Origin: Nepenthes gracilis
Lineage: Eukaryota > Streptophyta > Magnoliopsida > Caryophyllales > Nepenthaceae
Reading direction: 5' to 3'
DNA length: 64,000 nucleotides
Assembly: GCA_033239525.1 (NCBI GenBank)
Contig: BSYO01000036.1
Location: forward strand, 5,230,126 to 5,294,125
The notes under the pieces are model-generated. The model worked only from the letters and a program-made list of their open reading frames with translations. It did not search any database and was not told the DNA's origin. The position numbers and the translations under genes are program-made. Shown piece by piece: positions 35,461-47,536 of the stretch (position 1 is the first letter of the stretch; every line of letters starts with the position of its first letter).

Positions 35461-38400
35461 CAAGATTAGTTAGAAATGATCCATTTAAGGAAAAAGAAAA
35501 TACTTGTTAATATTTTTAAATATTTATAATAATACATCATTTTATTTATCTATCTCTACTAATAAATATAATAATTTATATTATAGTTAATATGTAAAAG
35601 ATATTTAAAATATAACTTATAAAACTAACTCATAAACAATATTCTATTTTCAAGGGATTGAGTGACCATAATGCCTTCACCAATCACAAGCCCTAAACCA
35701 GTGCCACCACGGTGGGGCCGTTTTCAAAAATATGCATGGAAAAGTAGGTCCTTCGTAAGGACAAGATGGCTCTCCATCACCATATATCTTTGCCCTTTAG
35801 AGAGTAAAGCCTAAAAAGAAAGGCCCTTTTCCATAAGAAAAGGGCTCTACTAAAAAAGAAAGGATATCTCTTTTTCGATTTTATCTATTTTATTATTTAA
35901 TTTAATTTAATTTAATATTTTTTTAAAACAATAAAAACTAATTTTAAACATTTTTTATCATATCATTCTAAATTTTACTATATATATTTATTTTATTTTT
36001 TAAATAATAATTAACTTGTATTTACTCAACTGTGCTTCGTTGGCCTATGTTTCAGCTATTTGAACTAATTATTCATGATTCTATCGCCTCGTCTTTTATA
36101 AATCTAAAATCTAAATATTTATAAATATAATTAATTATTTATTTTTTTCAGTGTTAATATACTCATCAATCTTAACATTTATATCTATGTAATATTCAAT
36201 TTAAATTAAAGAATCCTTATATAAATAGATCTGAATGTAATTTACTCCTTGGAAAAAAAATATTTCTTAAACTTGAAGAAAAATTTAAACATTACATTGA
36301 AAAGGGAAAACTGAATTAAAATATTATTGTTATTATAAAATATTAAAAATTAAAATACTTATAATATGACAAATAATAAATAATGTTTTTTTATCTTTTA
36401 ATTTCCTTTTTATTTAAATTGAAGTTTACTTATTAAATTAAAATTTAATGGTGGGAATCCTCCAATTATGAGGGAGGGAAGAAGGTAAGGTGGGGAAAGG
36501 CTATTCTTTTGAGGTAAGTGGGATGAGTCATCATCCAATTAAGCTAACAACACAGCTTTGTAGACTAATGATGGATGGCCGAGCCAAAGGAAAAACAAAA
36601 TTAATGATGGCCTTTTTGCTTTTTATAATAAGAAATTTTATAGATATTTTAAAATATTTTTATTTTTTTAATTATTTTTTTATAATTATTGTTCTGTCAA
36701 TATCAAATGATACCATTAATAAAAACAGTACAAGCCTATCCACAACTAATGACATCATCGGCCAAAGAGACTAATGCCAATTAACCGTCAGCCAACAGGC
36801 CACGATCAATCCCACCAAACTAGTCCGATGCTAATTTTCGTGGTGGCATTTTTATCTTATTTTTAAAATGATATTTCTTTATTATATAAACTAAAATAAT
36901 ATAATATTTATATTTATTTTATTTTTATTAATAATTTTCTAATATTAAATTGCTGATACCAAATAGGTTTTGAAATTTATTAACATTCCCAAAAATACAA
37001 TGCTAATAATCTGGGTAAGTATGAAAACTATTCCAAGAACGCACAATAATGTACTAGGTATTATACGAAATATTTAAAGTATGAAAAATAATATTTAGAT
37101 AATATTTTTAGAGAAGTTGCAATATCCTATTGTTATTGAGTTCTCTTTATATCGATCAAATAGATGTGATCAATACAGGTTTGGGCTGGACATAAATCGG
37201 GTTTAGTTAAAAATTTACATTCAAAAAGATAGTCCGAGCCGAATAAGGCCTAGTCATTCAAGCAAAAAGTTTTAGTGGTGCCAGTCCATGAGATGAACCG
37301 AATCAATTCAGGCTGATCCATGAAATACATATATTCTGAGTCGAGTCAGGCAAAACTGATCACTTTCATGCCTGGCCTTACCCAGCCCAAAAAATTAATC
37401 AGTCTAATTTTATAACTATATCTGTCCAAATACTTTTATACCTTAATTAAATCTTATAAAATTTTAGATTTATCAAACTGAACTGATCGATCGGTTTAAA
37501 AAAATTCTCATCCACCGTGGTGACATTCTCATCTGACTCAACGAAGCATGGAATAAAACTACTAAGAAGTACACCGACAAATCTTCCAGTATACGATGAC
37601 AAATTTCTCAGTACTACTCCAACATTACATGTCTGATTGATTTATAAGGAAAAATGAAAAAATAAAAAAATAAAACAGTTCTCATCATCAATCACGGTGG
37701 CACACCCATCTGATTCTGTGAAACATGGAACGAGACTCGTTTCCTTTTTCAGTCTCAATAGCAGCAGGAAGAAGCACTGAAGCATGTTCCTCCTGTAGTG
37801 TTCTTGCTATTATCAGTTTGTGCTCTCTCTCTCTCTCTGCCTCTCTGGCTCTCTCCCTCACACACACACTTGGACTTAAGTGAAGCAGACAAGCTTGTTT
37901 ATGGCACATGGAATGTGGAAAAGACAAAGTGAATATGCATTTAACGCCATTCTTTCATTCAGTCATGTGATGCATCAAGTCCCATGGAGAAATTACACAT
38001 GTTTTGCTTTTCTTTTTTCCCAAAATCGATATTGATGTTGCATCGATTCATGTCCATACTCTTCGAGAATTTCATACAAGGATGCAAGAGGGGAAAAAAA
38101 CCCTAATTGCATGAAGAGTAAGGCTTTGATGATATGCTAGAAATTACTATTCTGATGGAAACAATAATTTTTTGTAAATAATGAAGATAGTTTTTACATA
38201 GCAATAATTTTAAGTCAAATAACCATTTTGCCCCATAATGGTGGTAAGGTGGTGGCAAGATCGATACGATCTCATAATTATTTTATTTATGGAGTGATTA
38301 CCGGTCTATTGTGATTTGATAAATTTTAGTGAAGTGGTGAGAAGTATTTAAAACTCTACCTTTAACCACCATATATTAAAGAAAGAATTAGAAGATGGAG

Positions 38401-38727
38401 CCTTAATTAAGAACAAGCCATTATAAATTTCTCCACCCATGCCTCATCCTTTGATCTCTCAAAAAGATTGAAAATATGAATGTTTAATAGTCTAATTTAA
38501 GTATCTAGGTTATTCTAAATCTTTTTAAATTGGGGATAATTTATATAATTAAATACTACATATTTTACTGTCAATTTATATTTTAAAATTTTTTGAGAGT
38601 TTTTAAGTTTAATTTGGTGAATTCTAAATTTCGCTTCTTATTTTTAATTATCAACTTGTCTTATGTTAAATTAATTAAATTTTTTCTCTTATTACTCTTC
38701 TCTTAAAACTCTTCTTCTCATTCTGAA
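35461..38727. other. AT-rich unassigned region
   Basis: No gene or paired repeat is recognised. Short points of interest are a GC-richer block at 35680-35730, a stretch at 37190-37390 rich in GGGCTGG/CCAGCCC-type words, and two similar ~55-bp blocks at about 37505 and 37685 (CATCTGACTCAACGAAGCAT against CATCTGATTCTGTGAAACAT). The right end (about 38130-38725) may contain the 5' LTR of element I, but no second copy is present to delimit it. Confidence 0.5.
37823..37870. repeat. CT/CA microsatellite
   Basis: A CTCTCTCTCTCTCT tract, imperfect CT units, then ACACACACAC. Plain simple repeat. Confidence 0.85.
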
Positions 38728-38750
38728 TGGTACCAATTAGTATTACAATC

Positions 38751-39650
38751 ATGGCAAGTTATGGGAGAGGACCACGGAATAATATCATGGAGCCTATGAA
38801 CATAGAATGTAACATTCGCAATATTGAGATATCCGAATTAAGGAGACACATCCAACAATTGTAACAATGTCTTGAGCATAAGGAGGCTCTTAGGTGGCAT
38901 GGAACATTCGGAGAGTATGATATGGGATCAACTAGTGAAGATGATAATCCATTCTGTGACAACTATCACTTCGTTGCTACAAAGGATGATGTATCCATTC
39001 CTTCTCCTCAAAAGGAATTACATTGTCAAAAATCACAAAACTACAAGATTAAGAGTACAGAGTTTAAAGAAAAACTACAACCCGATAATTTCATTGATTA
39101 GATAAATACGGTTGGACATACTTTCAAACTCAATGGGACGATGAATTTAGTGAGGGTTAAACTTATGGGGATCAAATTGAAGAAACATGCTTCTAAATGG
39201 TAAGAAAACCTATGAAAAACACGAACATTAGAAGGAAATAATAAAATTTGAACATTGGAAATAATGAAAAAGAAATTTAAGAAGAAATTTTTTCTCAAAA
39301 TTACAGGTAAGAATTATTTCTCAAATAATATAATTGATATCAACAACAGTTGACAATTGAGAAGTATATTCATGAGTTTGAACAATTCATGATATATTTC
39401 AAAATGCAGAGACTTGAATAGTAATCTATCGCTTGATACCTCGATGGATTTTAGAAGAAAATTTAAAATATTGTGAATTTACAACCATATTAAACCTTCA
39501 AGAATATCCAAAAGCTAGCCATGAAAGTGTAGAAACAACTCAACAAGATGTACAGAATAGGTGTGGCCAAATCAGCCCATCAGGAGGCCCTTCAACCAGC
39601 CAGCCCCAAGTGCTAAACCACTTAGCACAAGGTTAGACTTGAAGGTCCCC
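38751..39650 (+). pseudogene. gag of element I
   Basis: ATG at 38751 is followed by an N-terminal segment with 'NIEISELRRHIQQL' and 'ALRWHGTFGEYD'. The capsid follows in broken frames: VKLMGIKLKKHASKW at about 39150, 'KMKKKFKKKF' at about 39265, and a FEQFM segment at about 39380. A Ser/Pro/Gln-rich linker at 39560-39640 (SPSGGPSTSQPQVL) leads towards the expected zinc knuckle, which is not visible. Stops are frequent. Confidence 0.6.
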
Positions 39651-40539
39651 TGACCAATCGATCCCAAGGCCCCAACCACTCGGCACCAACCAGTTCCAAT
39701 TCCAGCTTAATCCAAATTGGTCAACACCTCCACTAGGTGTTTTAAATATCAATGAATTGATCACGTCACTTCAAATTGTCCAAACCGTAGGAGGAGTCCT
39801 CAAAAGATGTCAACTTTGCAGATAAAAAACTCATTGTAATAGATATAGCTTTAATATTGGGATCCTTCATGATAATACATCCAAATGAAGGCGAAACAAT
39901 ATTTTTCATTCTCAGTACATGACATGTGGGAAGGTATGTGGCCTTAGCATAGATAATAGTTGTCTCAATATAGGATCCACTATTATGGTGAACAAATTTG
40001 AAGTACCCACAAAAGATCACTTGAACCCCTAAAGTTGTTATTTTTATACCAAGGCATCAAGATATGAGTGGACAAGAAGGGTTTGGTTGCCTTTTCAATT
40101 AAAAAATGATATAAGGACAAAATATTATGTGATATCATACTCATATATACTTGCAATCTACTACGTAGATGATCTTGGTAATATGACTGAAGATCCACTC
40201 ATGATGAATTTACAAACACATTCTTTTATGAATGAGGAAAAAGAATTACTTTGGCCCTTATGACTAACCTAAAAATTTCAAAGACTAGTAATAGTAAAAA
40301 TGTGCTTATATCATCTTCAAATGTCAACTAATTTTTTTAAAAAATTAAAAACTCATGTGAACAAGATGGCGATACAAACCCAGTTGAACACCCTGTCATT
40401 GTCTAACCCATTTTGAAAGAATACTCAGTTGTTACTCTGACAGATCTACAATCTAATTTACGCTTCTACAAAATATCTAATATTACATATATTTTATTTG
40501 AGGATCAATAATTTCGAGTAAATAGACTTACTGAAGGAA

Positions 40540-41765
40540 TCCTAAGGACCATAAAGAACTATAATAGCAGTGGATAAACTCTTATCGAAGGGGCTAATCT
40601 ATGAAAGCCTCAATCCCTTGGCTATCCCAACTATATTTGTTCCAAAGAAAAACAATTCATGGAGAATGTGTTTTGATTGTAGGTTCATCAACAAAATCCC
40701 CAACAAATACTGGTTCCTAATTTCTCGGTTGGATAATCTTTTGGATCAACTTCTTGGTACAACCATTAGTACAAAAATTGACTTATGGAGTGGCTATTAT
40801 CAAATTTAGATGAAGTCTGGTGATGAGTGAAAAACTGCTTTAAAAATATAAGAGGATTGTATGAGTGGATAGTCATGTTATTGGGATTATCTAATAGCCC
40901 ATCTACTTTCATGTAGTTTATGAACCACATCTTTAAATCTTTTATTGGATAATTTATGATAATATATATTGATCATATTCATATTTTTAAGAAGGATGAA
41001 GTAGCACACTAGAAGCAATTTTGACAAGCATTCTTAGTTCTTTGAAGATAATGATACTTTTTCAATTCGGCCAAGTGTCAATTGTTTACTAACATTCTTA
41101 TTTTTCGTGGTTTTATATCTCAAATCAAGGAATAAAAGCGGATTCAAGTAAGGTTTAAGCCATATTAAGTTGGCTGAATTCCAACTACTTTATAAGAAAT
41201 CAAGAGTTTTCACAACTTGACTTCTTTTTATCAACAATTTATCAATGACTTTAACATGTTGGTCACTCCAATAACCAAATAATCTTATGGGAAGCTCATT
41301 CAAATGAACAATGGAGGTGTACATGAGTTTCAACCAAATCAAATCTCTCTTAATGATAGCACCGGTCTTAACGCTTTCCAATTTTGAAAAAGCATTTGAC
41401 ATTGACTGTGATACATCTAATCTTGGCATTGATGTGGTCATCAAACAAGAGGGAAGGCTCGTAACATACTGAGAAACTTAACAAATTTTACAAAATGTAT
41501 AATACTTATTATACAAAATTATCTATCCTCGTACAAGCTCTTGTGCAATGGAGCAACTATTTGTTACGAAGAGAATTTATTCTTTTTTTGGATCTTGAGG
41601 TATTAAAATTTATCAACAAGGAACAAAAATTTAATTCAAGGCATACCTCTTGGTTTCAAGTCCTCCAATCACATGATTTTTTCAACCGGTACAAATTCAA
41701 AACCCAAAATAAGGTAGTCGACACCTTAAGCCTACAAATCATGTTACATTCTATTTACATGTTAA
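40540..41765 (+). pseudogene. Reverse transcriptase and RNase H of element I
   Basis: The frame at 40570-40809 reads LLSKGLIYESLNPLAIPTIF, VPKKNNSWRMCFDCRFINKI, ISRLDNLLDQLLG and KIDLWSGYYQI, a good match to Gypsy RT. The catalytic motif near 40957 reads YIDH (second Asp lost). RNase H follows: LTLSNFEKAFDIDCDTSNLG at about 41365-41425, ALVQWSNYLLRREFILFLD, LEVLKFINKEQKF and TSWFQVLQSHDF to about 41690, then NKVVDTLS. It ends abruptly near 41790. Confidence 0.75.
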
Positions 41766-41800
41766 AATTATCAAATTTGAAGTAATACAAGGCTTTATGG

Positions 41801-42505
41801 AAGAGTGTGCAGCTAGTCCAATTATGCAATTTTTGCGACAAAAGAGGCGGGGTGGGGCCAATGGGTGGTGGTGGTGGTGGTGATAGTATGGAAATATGTG
41901 ATAGATGCATTAATATATAATTTTTGGTGAGAAGAATCAACAGAATTCAATGTTATTTTATATTTATTGCTTGTTTATTCTCTTATTATTTTGTGCATAT
42001 TGAATGCTAGAAAACTAAGTTTCAAATCAAAATGACCAACCAAATATAAAAATGTTAACTTTTAACTTTATTTTCATATTATTTTATCACTGTTAATAGC
42101 TATTTCATATAAATTTTCAACATTACACCCATGTACAAAATAGTTGACAAATTCACTTGAAAACACCAATGCCCTGTAACAATAACAATAAAGTCTTACA
42201 TTTTAGCTTATGAGACTAGCTTAGCTATATCTTTCTTTCCTACCAATTTATCCACCATTCAAATATTAAGACTAGTATAAATATTCTGCTCTTGTTAACT
42301 CCTCATCTTCATCATTCTTCTTCATTTGCGGCAATATTCTCAAAAACTTGAATAATTTGACTCATCTTATATCAATAGCATACCCAATTATAGATGATGC
42401 TTTCTTCATTAATGAAATGATCTTTTGAAATCATTAGAAGAAGGATCAGATTAAGAATCAAAATGGTGTAAAGGAGCATAGTGATGGAACATCCTATGAT
42501 GTAAG
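41801..42505. other. Unassigned spacer with GGT tract
   Basis: Between elements I and H. A (GGT)n tract lies at 41864-41885. I see no gene or paired repeat. Confidence 0.5.
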
Positions 42506-43450
42506 TGTTAGAATTTTCTAAGAACAAAAATAAACACAACCAATACAATGAAAATAAATATTTGAATTTCTCATCAATTATCAACCATCAAATATTGTGA
42601 AAATATGAATAAACACAACTAATACATTGAAAATAAACCTTCAAATCTCCCATCAATTATCAACTATCAAATATTGTGGAAATATAATAAACAAATTACA
42701 TAACAAGCAAAAATGTTAAATGATAATATTTAACATTTAAAATCATTCTCAATTAAGAAAAAAATAATGATATAAATTCTAAATAATCAACTATAAAATG
42801 ATTAGTTATAAATATAATCATCCTAAAATCTCTTCATAACAATCCGAGAGGATAACAGTTAAACTCAATCCCCAATACTTATACCAACTCACAAGAGAAA
42901 ATATACCAAATAAATGAACAACCAAATAAAAATATATCCTAAAAATAAATTACAACAACTTATCCAAATTTAGCAAAGAATAGAATCCGAATTTGATCAC
43001 TTTTCTATATCAAATATCTTTCACTTCTTTCTTTTTTTCTTTTCTTTCTCCTTATGTAGCACTCTTAGTACTACAAATGATTTCGAATTTGCCTTAAAAT
43101 CCATAACAATCTAAGTGTATAATAATTAAACTCAATTTTCAACACTCTTATCAACCTATAAGAGAAAATATACCGAAAAATGAGTAATCAAATGAGAATA
43201 TATCCTAAAAATAAACTATAACAATTTACCCAAACTTAATGAAGCAGGTAACCTGAGCTGGAGCACTTTCCGATGTCAAATATCTTCCTCTTTTTTTTTT
43301 CTCTCTCTCTCTCTTCTCTCTATTTATGCAGCGCCCCTAGTATTGTAAATGATTTTGAATTTGCCTAAAATTCAATAAGGACCTTTTATATCATACGAGG
43401 CCACTTAAGTGGTCATTATACGATACTCCCACCCAATCTTGGTTTGGCAA
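42506..43450 (-). repeat. 3' LTR of element H, left piece
   Basis: It matches 59322-59935, for example the pair of (A)TATACC…AATAAA blocks, a pyrimidine tract and GGCCACTTAAGTGGTC (43397) against GGCCGCTTAAGTAGCC (59869). A segment of 267 bp is tandemly doubled here (42836 and 43103) but single in the other LTR. The left end is TGTTAG (minus …CTAACA). Confidence 0.65.
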
Positions 43451-43849
43451 CTCATACCTAAATTACATGACCTAATCCAAACCAACCATGTAAAAAAAAT
43501 AAAATTATAAGTACTCATCATAAATCCACCATAAATAAAATATCTATCACAAATATCAAACTCTTTGAAATAGATATTACATATAAAATAAAACTAAAGA
43601 GAATATAATCTCGATATATTATCCAACATCTATTAAAATGAAAGAGAAATCTCCTATATCTTGGTATGATACTTGTAGACTCTTAAATTATCTCTCTACT
43701 TGAAAGCACTAATGCAAAAGTACGATCTCTACTAACAGATTATCAACCTACCCTAGTATAGAGTTAATAAAATATAATAGTAAACTAAATAACCAGTAAG
43801 CAATATAATCAATAATACAAAAAATTAACAAAATATATCTGATAATAAC

Positions 43850-45085
43850 TGATACGTACCTGGATCCGATTTCGAACAGATTCAGATTCTTCTAGAAGGT
43901 TTGAATCGGCTCCGTTCACTGAGCACGAATCCTGCACACCACTAAAACGAACAAGAGGACAGCGTTATCGGCGAAAAGTTGTCCCACCGAAAACACTCCG
44001 ATACTCAAGTCAGTAATACAGTCTTCAAAGGAAGAAACAGAAAATATAGAGGGAGAGAGAGAGTTTGAGTGTTTGATCCAGATGTAAGAGAGACGCGTGG
44101 TCTTCTTGAATCTGGATGGTGGGAAGGCAGTAAACGGCCGTGAGGGCGTGTTTGTTGCCTTAGGGTTTTCTGGGAGAACGAATGTGGCTGAGAAGACAGG
44201 CTTCTGTGAGCTCTCAATCGTCCCAAAAAGTATACGCAATTCTGTGTTTCAAGAGGTGTCTGTTGCTGAAAGTCTCAATGAGAGCAGGAATGAGAGCCTT
44301 GGTAGGTCTGGAAGAAAGCATGAAAGAGAGCATTCAAGAGAGCGTGTCCTGGATGGTGAACCCAGGGCCTTTTTTTATGGTAAAGATGGAGATCCTCCTT
44401 CTTGGGAAGGAGCGATCGTCCTCGTGATCTGCTGTTGGCCTTTCTTTTGGAGGTTGATGCCTGTTGCCAAGTTGTGGAGGATTGTTTCCTTCTGAGGCGG
44501 CCAACAACTTTTCAAGTTAGTTTCTTTCCTCCTTAGCATATTACCGTTGGAGTACCTTGGATGGCAAGGAATTGGGAAGATCTGGCACTTTCCTTCTTTG
44601 AAGGGCGCAAATCTTGCCAATATCCTTTCTGGTGTAAATTGAGATCGTGGCATATCCTTGGAGGGTTGTGGTAGGCCTTTTAATGACTGGTGGGCCTAAA
44701 TGGAGCAGACCCATTACTGTAGAAAGGCGTCATTTGGGCCCAATGTATAGAGCGCAGACGGTCAACGTCTAAGTTGACCGTTAGGGTGTTGGCCGCCTTC
44801 GTGGAGAATGAAGCAATCAACTGACGGGCTGTGGGCCAGAACGGAATAGGCCCATCACTGTAGCAAAGCCTCTAAAGGCCCAATCAAGCTGCACAAAGAC
44901 GGTCAATATTGCGTTGACCGTCGACGAGCAAGTTGGTCGCCAAGACAATCAACGCCAACGTTGACCGTTTTGGGCTTTCCAGTTCCTGGGCCCGTCTTCT
45001 TACTGGGCCGTCAAAAATGTTGACTGGCCTTCTTGGGCTTCCGTTGACCATTCATTGGGCCAGCCTATTATTGGTGTATCCATCA
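43850..45085 (-). repeat. 3' LTR of element B
   Basis: Same length as the partner at 53975-55210. Ends are TGATACGTACC and CCATCA. The U3 part (right end) has W-box inverted pairs at 44757-44782 and 44898-44922, with more single cores up to 45055. It repeats GGGCC words (GTGGGCC, TGGGCCC). Confidence 0.95.
44757..44922. promoter_or_regulatory. Inverted W-box pairs in U3 of element B, left LTR
   Basis: GACGGTCAAC, six bases, GTTGACCGTT (44757-44782), and GACGGTCAA, seven bases, TTGACCGTC (44898-44922). TTGACC is the WRKY W-box core. The pairing could also make short hairpins. Confidence 0.55.
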
Positions 45086-45100
45086 CTAGCCCCCCATACT
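45086..45100 (-). promoter_or_regulatory. Polypurine tract of element B
   Basis: Minus AGTATGGGGGGCTAG directly before the TGATGG start of the 3' LTR. Identical to A's tract. Confidence 0.85.
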
Positions 45101-45206
45101 GGTGGTCAGATTTCTGGCCTCCAGTATGTTCATGATGGGATGCCTTTTCTTTCTTTGAGGATCTCGTAAAAATTCATAAAAGTGTGAAGGAGAGTTTGAC
45201 CGGAAT

Positions 45207-45390
45207 TGTTGACCGTTTTGGTCAATTTCAGAGTACCAGAATTGTTGACCGTTTTTGGCCAATTCCGGAGCACCATAATTGTTGACCGTTTTTGGCCAAT
45301 TTCGGAGCACCAAAATTGTTGACCGTCTTGGTCAATTCCAGAGTACCAGAATTGTTGACCGTTTTTGGCCAATTCTGGGAATAATTTCAG
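45207..45390. repeat. 36-37 bp tandem repeat containing W-boxes, 5 units
   Basis: Five units begin ATTGTTGACCGT, followed by TTTGGCCAATT or CTTGGTCAATT and GGAGCACC or AGAGTACC. Each unit has a TTGACC core, and some have an inverse GGTCAA. It lies between the 3' LTR and the antisense gene. Element A has only two W-box cores in the matching place (25845-25885). Open frames here on the minus strand are by-products of the period. Confidence 0.9.
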
Positions 45391-45656
45391 CCAGCTTTTG
45401 GCCGGATTGCAAAAACGAAAACGTCGTGTCTTCCTTTGGTTGGGCGGAGATCAGTCATTAATGCTCGAGCTCGGTTCTTTTGCGGCAGGTCGAGTTAGAA
45501 GGCGACACGTGGCTAGACTGACGGCGTCCTTTGAGTGCTTGGCGCTTAAGTTTTCCTTCCATATTTTGAAATCCGTTACGCTTTCAAACCGTCGTCTTCT
45601 CCGTTCTCGTTTCTCAACTAAGTGCCTTCAAAGAAACCCTAAAGCTTTTCCTGATC

Positions 45657-47472
45657 GTGGCTTCCGTGGCAGATTTCTCGTCCGATCTGAGAGAGAATGA
45701 CATCAACGCTCTGTGCGTCGAGTTCAACATCCCTAAAGAGACGGCCTGGAGGGTTCCAAGCAAGGACGACAAAGCCTTTTCTCCACCGGAGGGCTACATT
45801 ACTGTTTATGAGGCTCATCTGAGGAGCGGCCTCCGCCTGCCATTGCCGGAGGAGTTGGAGTCGATCATGACGGCTCTACAAGTACCCATCGCCAAGCTCC
45901 ATGCCAATGCGGTGAGGTACATTTACATTTTATGTATTTTTGCCCGGAAGCTTGGCCAGAAATTTAGGATGTCTGGCCTTAAGGCTATATTTAAAGTGAT
46001 CCAGGAGGCGGAGTGGATTTCACTCAACCCCCGTGTGGGAATAAAGATAAACAAGGCCATTCATGATTCTCTGAAGAATTGAAAAAATCGGTTCTTCTTT
46101 GTGAAAGTGGGAGAGAAGTGGCCCCTTGCGAGGAACTGGGGTAAGGTTCCAGAGGTGCACCTTGGTATGCCGTCTGCGACGAAAAGCTCCGCCTATGCCT
46201 GGTTGACTAAGGCCATACGGCTTAATCCCGACGAGTTCAAGAGGGATTTCTTGGTTTCCCAGGCGGAGACTAAGAAGGTTAAATGGGGACCGCCGTCACC
46301 GGTTCAGAAGCGCACCCTCCGATCAAAATGATGAGGCCTGAGGTCTCAAAGAAGGTGATCATTCGCCCAAGGCCCTCAGAGGAAGTTACTGAGAGGGTAA
46401 CTGCTACGCCCTCATCGTCCTCATTGCAGATTGACCTCGTGGCTACTGGGATCTGCGGTGGATCCGGTAGCACTTCTGGAGTGGGGAAGTCCGTTGAGGA
46501 CTGGCCGGTGGAGGCCGGAGGAGTTATCCTGGCCTAGCCTGCGGCGAATGTGGTTTCAGGCGCCACCTGGATGGAGTCTGCAGAGGAGCCAGCCCACGAC
46601 GTGCCTGACGGTTCACACATTTATATTGTGGAGCCGTTGACGAGGGCTGATCCACCAGCAGCTGTTCCAAAGGCAGCCAGGAGGAAGGAGCCTGTCGCAG
46701 CTGTTCCAAAGGCTGCAAGAGAGGAGCTCGCCGCTGCCGTTGAGGATGATGAGTTTTTGGATCGTATTTTGGATGAGGCAGCGGCGTGTTCGGCGCGAGA
46801 GGGTGCTCCTGGCTCGTCATCTCCTACTCCACCGCCAGCTGGACCAGGCCTGAAGTCCAGGCCTGCGAGGCCCTATAGGAAGACTTATGAGGTATGATTT
46901 CTGCAACTGCTCCCTTGTATTTCTTTCTTCCTTGTGTTTATAAACTCACACTTTTCTTTTGTCCTGTGCAGCCAGGAAGATTGGCCTCAACTGTCTCCCG
47001 GGAAATGGAGCAGCTTGAACGCATCATTGCAGATCGGGAGGCTGAGATAGCCTGGCTAGAGGCCAAGCTGCCCGCCTCAGGAGGGGAGCTCCGTGAGCAG
47101 ACAGCTGCTCTTGAGGCCGTTATGGCGGGCGTGGAGGTAGAGAATGCTGAGCTAAAGGTAGAGAATGCTGAGCTGAAGGCGGATGTTGCTCGCTTGAAGG
47201 AAGAGGATGATCGACTTAAAGCGAGCAACAAACGCCTTGCAGATCGTGCCGCCGCCGCAGAGAACGAGTTGGCCACTTGGATGAGCCCTCATGAGGTTGG
47301 GCGGCGCACCGCCGGCTGTTGGAGAGGCTCAACATTGGACGTCGCGTTACCCACGGTTGATCGTTCCCGACTTCCCGTGGAGTTTATCAATCAAAGAAAC
47401 CGCGCAGCGCAGCGCAAGGAAGATTTAGAAGGAGAGCCCCGAGACAGCCAGGGTGGTCCACCGCCCCTGTAG
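45657..47472 (+). pseudogene. Antisense extra gene of element B: PF04195-like domain, intron, coiled coil
   Basis: Exon 1 is 45657-46891, the intron is 46892-46971 (GTATGATTT…TCCTGTGCAG, 80 bp, phase 0), and exon 2 is 46972-47472. Residues 1-141 match PF04195: FSPPEGYITVYEAHLRSGLR, then ALQVPIAKLHANAVRY. The start codon is GTG where A has ATG. A TGA at 46080 replaces a Trp codon, after which the frame goes on (FFFVKVGEKWPLARNWGKV). One frameshift near 46300 and a TAG at 46535 break the Pro/Ala/Glu-rich linker. Exon 2 is a Glu/Leu/Ala-rich coiled coil with heptads (AELKVENAELKADVARLKEE). AATAAA at 47531 lies 59 bases after the stop. Its role is unknown. Confidence 0.85.
46892..46971 (+). other. 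Intron of element B antisense gene
   Basis: Donor GAG|GTATGA, pyrimidine-rich tract and acceptor TGTGCAG|CC. Removing it joins two frames of different phase without losing a codon. The homologous 76-bp segment in A (27389-27464) keeps the acceptor but not the donor. Confidence 0.8.
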
Positions 47473-47530
47473 CCTTTTGTATTTCTTTTGCTTTTTAGAT
47501 CTCATGTAAATTGTAATATACTTTGTGAGC

Positions 47531-47536
47531 AATAAA
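47531..47536 (+). terminator. Poly(A) signal of antisense gene
   Basis: AATAAA on the plus strand, 59 bases after the TAG that ends the coiled-coil exon and within AT-rich sequence. This suggests the antisense gene had its own transcript end. Confidence 0.55.

Larger units (their letters stand above)
38728..41800 (+). mobile_element. Element I: Ty3/Gypsy remnant
   Basis: It begins with a decayed PBS (TGGTACCAATTAG, compare TGGTATCAGAG) and an ATG at 38751. Gag (to about 39650) and an RT-RNase H region (40540-41765) follow, both on the plus strand. Protease residues may lie between but are not recognisable. Integrase and the 3' LTR are missing. The RT style is that of plant Ty3/Gypsy chromoviruses, of a different family from C and D. 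Confidence 0.7.

Noticed and set aside
36490..36774. 94-residue plus-strand frame
   Set aside because: It turns into low-complexity Phe/Ile/Tyr from an AT-rich tract; no domain or gene context.
37190..37390. Possible additional transposon rich in GGGCTGG/CCAGCCC words
   Set aside because: No terminal repeats, target duplication or coding sequence could be identified.
44097..44495. 132-residue plus-strand frame in both B LTRs (also 54222-54620)
   Set aside because: It is open in both copies, but I count nine residue changes, with nonsynonymous changes common among the base differences. It has no known motif and lies opposite to the LTR promoter, so chance is the simplest reading.
45086..45372. 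Minus-strand frames with repeated NWPKTVNN/LAKNGQQF units
   Set aside because: By-products of the 36-37 bp W-box tandem repeat; they do not extend to a domain.
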